A program made the position numbers and the translations under genes. Source: Limonium bicolor (Eukaryota; Streptophyta; Magnoliopsida; Caryophyllales; Plumbaginaceae). From it: a stretch of DNA of 64,000 nucleotides. Each line of letters opens with the position of its first letter. Within the stretch, counting starts at the first letter, position 1. Location: the NCBI GenBank assembly GCA_023374045.1, contig CM041781.1, forward strand, positions 142,530,982-142,594,981, written 5' to 3'. Positions 57,606 through 64,000 of this stretch are shown piece after piece. The notes beneath the pieces are model-generated. The model did no database searches. It was not told the origin of the DNA and saw nothing but the letters and a program-made list of their open reading frames with translations.

Positions 57606-60600
57606 TGAAATACCCCTAAATTAATTTAAATTAATTTAGGGGATTTCTTTTATTAAACGATAAATAATACTATTAATATTAAATTATGGTATGGAATTAT
57701 GAATATTAAGTTATTATATGGAATTGTGAAATTTATTTAGGGGTTTTCTCCTATTTAACCCTAATTATTATACATTATTATATAGTATCATGAATTTAAT
57801 AATTAGATTTATAAGTCAATAAATCTTGGGAAAATTTCTAAACACTCCAAATATTATAAAGATTTTAGGAAGTGTTGGAACATTGTTTTGAAACATAAAA
57901 GTCAATATAAAATTCTAGAAACCTTAAAGCTTATTAAGCCTTGCTAGAGTTGACTTTTTGAGAATGGTTAAACCAGGCCATGAAACCTATACCAATAAAT
58001 AGGTTATGAAAAACCATGAAGATCGATAAAAAGAACGTTAAAAACGGATCATCCTAGCTAAAGTTATGATAGATTGAAGTTTAGAGCCAAAATTTTGAGA
58101 AATGCTGACGTGTCAGTCAGCCAGGCAGTACCACTGAACAGTCCCAGTTTTCGACAGGTTTGGCATGTCGAGGGTCGAATTTGAGACGCCTATATCTCCT
58201 GCTCTACTCCACCATTTGGTATGCCGTCTATTTCATTCTCTTCTCCTTAATCTCATCTTTCCAACCATTACTCACACATCATCTAACTCCTTCTATAATG
58301 ACCGGAAAATTGATCCAAAGTTGGCTCCTCGCGATTGCGTAACCCAGAATTCCAGTTTTTCCTGAAATCGGGTAAACTTCGTCACGCCATAACTTCTTCA
58401 TTTCTCATCCAAATTTCGTGTTCTTTAGCTTGTTTTGAAGATCTCTAATCCCTCTATAACTTTCATGTTGATGGCCAAGGCTGATTCGCACTGGTTTGGG
58501 GGATAAATCTGTCTAAAGTTGCCTACTCGATCACGGTGGAAAATCTGCCCAGTTCATCCCGAAACCAACTAGGTAAACACCGATCTTGTGAGATCTGTAA
58601 CTTTCTCCCTAGTTCATCAAATTCAATGATTCTTCCACTAACATCTAGAGTTACATGTCTAGTTTGGATTGTGATAGGTTACATGAATCAAATCTCTTTA
58701 AGTTGGTGCGAGTTGATTCGAGAATTGGCATACCTGAACCGCACATAAAATAACGTTTTCCAGAATTCTCGATTTGGATTCTCCCCGTTAATGCAATTCC
58801 GGTGAGTTTCCGATCAAATTTCTCCATGGTTTCCATTCGAAATTTCATCATCGATCAAACCCACATACCAATTTAGTCTATTATGCATTACAAAGGAAGA
58901 ATTTGTCGAAATTGAATTCGAACTCAAACCGTGAACCCTAACTTCGAACCCAGATTCGAAACTGCTCGATTCTGCATGATAATTGGGGAAATTGGTACCA
59001 TTAGAACCGGGATTTGATTACGAGTTGATAGAAACAAGAATCACTCGATTTCGTTCTGTAGATTAGGAGAAAATCGGGATTTAGTACTCGAATGGGTGAG
59101 TGAGTTCGATGATGAACTAGAGACACAGGGACCGTCCGATCGCAGTTTAAAGGAACGAACGGCCCAGATTAGATCGTGGGAATATAAGAGTATATTAAGT
59201 TTTATAAATTTCAGTAAATAGTCCTAACTTGTTGGGTTAATTTAAATATCTTCCCGAATGTATTTTGACTTGAAATTTTAACCATAGATTCCTTATAAAA
59301 TCTAGTTTATTTTGATGTAAATTAATATGGGTTTTGAGTTTTTAAACATAAGTTATTATTTTTTTCAAGTTACGAGTATTATGGAATTATTTGGATAATT
59401 TAAAAAGATATTTTTATGAAATAAAAATTTTATAATATGTCTAAAATGTTATAGTTACTATATACTTAATTTGGGAATTTTTGGACAAGGGGAAATAGGT
59501 TTAAAAATTGTAATGCTAAGGTTTTTCACAAGTTATCTTATAATATAAGGTTTTTAAGGTAACCAAAAATTAAGGTATAGTTGATTAATGAACTTTATAG
59601 GTTGGGGAAAATATAATAAGACTAAAATAACATTTAATACAGAATGTTAATAAATATTTTTGGATATAAACTTTTAAGTGAAGTAAATATATATATAGAT
59701 GTACGTATATATAAACGAAATAAAATAGTAACTTAGGTTAAATCAAAGAACTAAATTAATCTACATTTATATTAATTATATAATATGGAAGTTAATATGC
59801 TTAATTGAAACTAAGGGAAATACTTTATTTTATAAACCATATATTGGATGTAGCTATGTGTAAAAGTTAGTATAAATAATTAAGTGCAATAAAACTACAC
59901 AAGGAATGACTTGAATAAATCCTAATATATATACACATAAAAAAAAAACTACATAAATAAAATACCTTATAGAAATTATAATATGAAGGAGTTAATGAGA
60001 TAAACTAAACCTCTATAATACTAATAAAAGAATATTATATGAGGCGGTATTAAATTATGATTATTAAACTTAAAGAGTTATCTTTGAATTTCTAAGATTT
60101 ATATAAACCGTATTAAAGTACATGTATAGTATTAGTCAACGACCATAATGTAAGTCTATAATTGGGTTAAGTAATTAATAAGTTAAAACTTAGGAAAAAT
60201 TGTGATTAGATTACATAAAATGTTACACAAATAGATCTTATTCTATAATTAATGATAAAATAAATAAAATACTTTTACATCTGAATGTGAGGTGGATTAG
60301 TAAGTCTAGATTTAATCATTTCTTAACATTTAAGGTATTGAAATATAACTTAATGTTTTAAGATAAAATCATTAAAAGGATTATGATATAAAACTACATT
60401 AAACTATGATTAGGAAATTAATCCAAATAATAATCCTTAAGTTTCTTAGAATTAGTTAAGCCATATAAAATACATTTATTACCAATATTCAGGATGTGAG
60501 TTTATAAATAAGTGATGTACATAAAAGTTAAAGATTTATAAAAAGTTTGTAATAGAAATTAGATACTTAAAAACCTTTAAACCTTTAATTAGATGAAACT

Positions 60601-61788
60601 AGGTTACATAGGAGATTATATTGATCTACTTTACGACACTGAGAATATTAATATGTCATTTGGATATAAGGTATGAGTATTTTTCAGAATAGATGATTTT
60701 ATTAGGTAATTGACAATTTCACTTATGAATGAGAGTTTAATTCTTAGATAAATTCTACCTTATGTTAAGATATAATGTTCATCCTAAAACATAATAAAGG
60801 AGATTAATTTATTAAGTTATTCCTTTGAAACCTTAGGTTTTGTAAACAATATGAAAAATGTATTTTAAGACGTAAGTTTATTAAAATTTAGTATAAAAGG
60901 ATTATACATAGTCTATAGCGGGAATGTGGGTAAAAATAAAACATTTGGGAAATTAAATGTAAGCAAGGATAAATAAAAGGTTATCTTAAAATGCCTTATT
61001 ATATAGTTAATGATAAAGTAAATAATATACCGGAAATACTAAATGTAAGAGTTCGATAAATCTAAGTTAACTATAATATAGTTATTCAAGATGAGAAACA
61101 ATTTAACATCTTATGATAAGATTATTAGATGGTTGTAATAAAAGTCATCCTAAACTAAACATATGATAAATGAGTGTAGTAACTCAATTAGGTTATCATA
61201 AAATGCATCTATAACACCATGTTTCCAATATATAGGATGTAGATCTTAATTAAGTTGAGGGGAAAACTTAATCATAATGGATTATTTGGTAATACTGATA
61301 AAATACATAATCATTACATTGTGAAATAATAGTATAATATTCTAAGATAAACCTATCATAGGTCATAACCCGATATTTATTCTAAATTAGGAATAAAAGT
61401 ATTAAGCTTAAAAATTATTATTGAGATTCTAAGATTAGATGAATAATATAATATGCACTTATGATATAAGGGTCTCAAGAGTCTTGAATTGAGAATTAGG
61501 GTTAAGTATGAATAAAGTGGATAAGAGTGTAACAATTAACAAGTGTTAATAACATACATTCCCTAGTCTTACAACCTTGGGTTATACAACATTCTAATAT
61601 AAGTCAAAGGTTATACATAACATTTAAGTGAGGGCTTAAAAGACAATTGAGACTTAGAAATAAGAGTGAGGAATTTATATAAGTTTAACTTAGGTTACAA
61701 GTTATTGATGTTAGACTACCTTTAATATTCCTCAGAGTATTGTTGATTATTTGCACAAGTCGACTAGAACTGCTACAGCGATTACCAG

Positions 61789-61856
61789 GTACGATTTCTC
61801 GTACTCAGCTTGATGTGTTAAGGACTTGATGGAATGTTTTGTACGATTTCTCGTAC
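61789..61856 (+). repeat. Duplicated GTACGA-TTTC-TCGTAC hairpins in F
   Basis: Copies at 61789-61804 and 61841-61856 keep the 6-bp stem and TTTC loop of C, 52 bp apart as in C. Confidence 0.85.
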
Positions 61857-62042
61857 TCAGATATTTTTGATGACGAATTTTATGGAATGTTTTGAGAAAC
61901 GCTAAATGAGCTTGAATGAATCTTGAAAGGAAATTGGTTGTGTGACTAACTCAGCTTGATGTGACTAATTGAGCCTTCAATGTACACCTTGTATGGTAAT
62001 TGGTTCCTTCTATCTGATGGTTTCATTAGATATTATCTGCCT

Positions 62043-62114
62043 GGGGTTTACGCCTCTGCACTCTGTAGGACTGAGTGTTTTGGTATCGCTCTGGTGCAGT
62101 TAATGATCTAGTGG
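62043..62114 (+). repeat. Shared 60-70 nt motif in F
   Basis: One copy, closest to the first copy in C, with CACTC (62059-62063) and GAGTG (62073-62077). Confidence 0.78.
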
Positions 62115-62220
62115 AAATATGGGAAATGTCAATCTTGGTAAATGCTTCTTTTGACCCTGGATATTGTTTCATCCATGAGCTGAGTCTTGGTTGTGATGTG
62201 CGCACATCTTCATCGGTAAA

Positions 62221-62351
62221 CAGCGAGGGGTTGTATATCCCCTGTCCAATCGGACATTGTAAACAACGAGGGGCTGTATATCCCCTGTCCTATCGGACGT
62301 AGTTAACAGCGAGGGGCTGTATATCCCATGTCCCAAAAGGGACGCAGTTGG
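62221..62351 (+). repeat. Three tandem 43-bp hairpin units in F
   Basis: Units start at 62221, 62264 and 62307. Each can pair GGGG with CCCC around CTGTATAT (third copy weaker) and has GTCC-NNTC-GGAC; the third has GTCCC-AAAA-GGGAC. The position matches the C unit that uses GAGG/CCTC. Confidence 0.85.
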
Positions 62352-62716
62352 CAGCAGGGCCATCTCTTCCAATTGGTTTTATTCCACTCTTGAGTTATGG
62401 TTCTTGGATATCTTCTTTCATTCCCAGTCCTTGTGACTACTTGGGTCTTTCTAATCCTAATTGGAACTGAATCTAACTTAAGCAATGGATGTTCACTAAC
62501 TTCTGGCGTGGTTTCTTTTATGTTGGCTCACTCTACCTTCACGTTATTTATCTCTATCCTTGACTTGTTATCTTTGACTTGGTGTTTTGGTGTGCCTTGT
62601 TCTTCTGATTTGTTTTGAGCATTTGACTTCAAGTTATTGTTATTTTAAGAGTTATGTTTTTCTTTTAATACTGTTGTTTTGGAGAGTTGTACCAGTTCCA
62701 TTCCAGGGAACTGACT

Positions 62717-62755
62717 CACCCCTCCTGGGGTGGGCTGCTTGGTTTCATCTTGCAG
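62717..62755 (+). other. LTR-end hairpin followed by CAGG in F
   Basis: CACCCC-TCCT-GGGGTG (62717-62732), then TTGCAGGTAC 20 bases later, as in C. Confidence 0.6.
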
Positions 62756-63001
62756 GTACGAATTGTTATACAGGTGGCCACGAAGAGTATGAGTGTATGG
62801 GATGGGAATTAGGATTTTGGAGAGCTACAGTATTTTGTTATCATTACTTTTATACCATGTTTTCTCGAGTTCAGACCGTAGCATTTGTAATATCATAAGT
62901 TGTAATTGGTGAGGTTGGGTGCCGGGTGTTTGGAACCCGATGATCTGTAATCGCCTTAGTATTTTATTTCCGCTGCATTTATGATAAGTAGGGGCGTTAC
63001 A

Positions 63002-63250
63002 TCCACTGGGTATCTAGACTGTTGGGAGAGAATGAATGTCAAATTCATAGGCAGAGTTAAGAGGAAGAGTAAGCCGTATCAATTCTGCATCTCCTGTTTC
63101 TGCAACACTGCAGCTGCTATATAAAGGATTTTTAGTGGTATTAATGACATGGTGTGGATTCATTTAGGGGATGGAAATATACTAAGACCCACAACTAAGG
63201 AGCTAATTGCAGACGTGTAATCGTGAGTGGTTAGAACTGGTGAAATTAAA
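63002..63250 (+). repeat. B 3' LTR, second piece
   Basis: TCCAC (63002-63006) repeats the F target; then a ~190-bp unit continues (TGGGTATCTAGACTG onward). Similarity to the E LTR is lost around 63240-63275, and about 2 kb of LTR expected here, including its 3' end, is absent. Confidence 0.65.
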
Positions 63251-64000
63251 ATAAAAGAAAAGAAATTAAAACTCAAAATAAACGTCGGGCTGCAAACAAA
63301 TCCCGGTCGTGGTAGTATAGTAAAGTGTAAGCGACCGGATATCGAACCGTGGGACTAAGGTGAATTATTTAGTACCTAAGCGTGTCACAAAAGGGGGGAG
63401 TTAATTGACTTGTTTTTGAAAAGTAAATAACGGATAAGAAAAACTGAGTGAAGATGAATTAAATGGAACTCCGGGTTCAGGTTAATATGATCTGATTAAT
63501 TGTGCTATCTCCACCGGTTTAATAAAGTAATTTGACAAGATTCCTGTTATTATCTAAAGGTCCGATGAAAACTCATAAGAACTCGTTTACCTGAAAATGC
63601 AAGGTCCGATGAAAACTCAAGCAAAATGCGTGTAAATGGCAGAGGAGTGTGAGGAATTTTATTCTTGCAACTTGTACTAACTTATCCGATGAAAATAAGT
63701 TCCTACAGTTTTACGGCTTAATTAACCTATCTGTTTGTCACCGATCAGATTAGAAACAGATTTAGTAAGGCTTTTTAATAAATCGATGAAATTTATTAAA
63801 AAGGGAGAGAAACAAAACTTTAATCGTAACAAACTGAATTTATTTTAACTGGTACAAATATAGATTACACAACTAAACAAACCATAATTAAACCTTCGCC
63901 CGGAGTAAATCCTCCTTAGCCTGACATATTAACTGGTAATAAGTCAGACAAAGGGTGGACGTAATAATAATACGAGAGGTATGGATGGTGAATGGAGAAA
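63251..64000. other. Unclassified sequence, probably another repeat
   Basis: Unlike any element to the left. It has a GC-richer part (AACGTCGGGCTGC, TAAGCGACCGGATATCG) and the direct repeat AAGGTCCGATGAAAACTCA at about 63558 and 63603, with a third TCCGATGAAAA at about 63684. No ORF of note. It may be an insertion into, or the sequence beyond a deletion of, the B 3' LTR. Confidence 0.4.

Larger units (their letters stand above)
57606..63001 (+). mobile_element. F: solo LTR of the C family, 5396 bp
   Basis: Starts TGAAATACCCC with the 30-bp palindrome (57613-57642) and ends GTAGGGGCGTTACA. The duplication TCCAC is at 57601-57605 and 63002-63006. There is no PBS, interior or second LTR, so a complete element probably lost its middle by recombination between LTRs. 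It follows the C 3' LTR in order, including the GTACGA hairpins, one copy of the shared motif, three hairpin units and the CACCCC-TCCT-GGGGTG hairpin with CAGGTAC. Confidence 0.92.
14503..63250 (+). mobile_element. Element B: old E-family retrotransposon, split by A, E and F
   Basis: Its pieces in order are: 5' LTR 14503-15218 and 28945-29841; interior 29842-30727 and 49076-53953; 3' LTR 53954-57605 and 63007 to about 63250. The pieces are collinear with the E LTR and interior, so B and E belong to one family. The intervening DNA is A, E and F, each with a 5-bp duplication. About 4.8 kb at the left of the 5' LTR is missing to the left of C. The interior has no gag or pol. Many differences from E make it the older copy. 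Confidence 0.8.

Noticed and set aside
57613..57642. Terminal inverted repeat of a DNA transposon
   Set aside because: The palindrome is internal to an LTR that has TG...CA ends and a 5-bp duplication; no partner inverted repeat exists at the other end.

Overview
This window is plant intergenic DNA made almost entirely of nested LTR retrotransposons. I find no host gene. Evidence for a plant: every intact primer-binding site (PBS) reads TGGTATCAGAGC, the complement of plant initiator-Met tRNA; target-site duplications are 5 bp; the one recognisable coding region is a Ty3/gypsy Gag; and the LTRs are 3.9 to 6.4 kb, as in large plant genomes. I cannot name the species. All LTRs in the window share termini, TGAAATACCCC at the 5' end and GGGGTGTTACA (or a close variant) at the 3' end, although their bodies fall into separate families.

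Layout. (1) 1-5318, minus strand: element D, with one 3.9 kb LTR, a PBS and a gag gene that runs off the left edge. It is the only element with coding capacity. It sits in a scrap of another element's 3' end (5319-5432). (2) 5433-14502: element C, with a truncated 5' LTR, a 2.3 kb non-coding interior and a 6.0 kb 3' LTR. (3) 14503 to about 63250: element B, the old host of the other insertions, broken by A, E and F; its 5' LTR also begins exactly where C ends. (4) 15219-28939: element A, complete, 4.4 kb LTRs, duplication CAGGC, inside the B 5' LTR. (5) 30728-49070: element E, complete, 6.4 kb LTRs, duplication TATAA, inside the interior of B, which belongs to the same family. (6) 57606-63001: F, a solo LTR of the C family, duplication TCCAC, inside the B 3' LTR. 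(7) 63251-64000: unrelated sequence I cannot classify.

A, B, C and E have no gag or pol, so they look like non-autonomous large retrotransposon derivatives (LARDs) that depend on proteins made elsewhere. D, with the same LTR ends, the same PBS and an LTR related to that of A, is a natural candidate for the helper family.

The unusual signal is that these non-coding elements carry many small perfect hairpins at fixed places, and several change sequence between families while keeping their pairing: around the PBS, about 1 kb after the PBS, before each of two polypurine tracts (PPTs), in arrays between the two tracts, and near the LTR 3' end before a CAGG. A 60-70 nt motif is shared between C/F LTRs and A/E interiors. 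The E/B LTRs also contain a tRNA-like Pol III-type module and about 3 kb of diverged repeats of about 190 bp. I propose that these elements are built around structured RNA rather than protein. All alignments here were made by eye.
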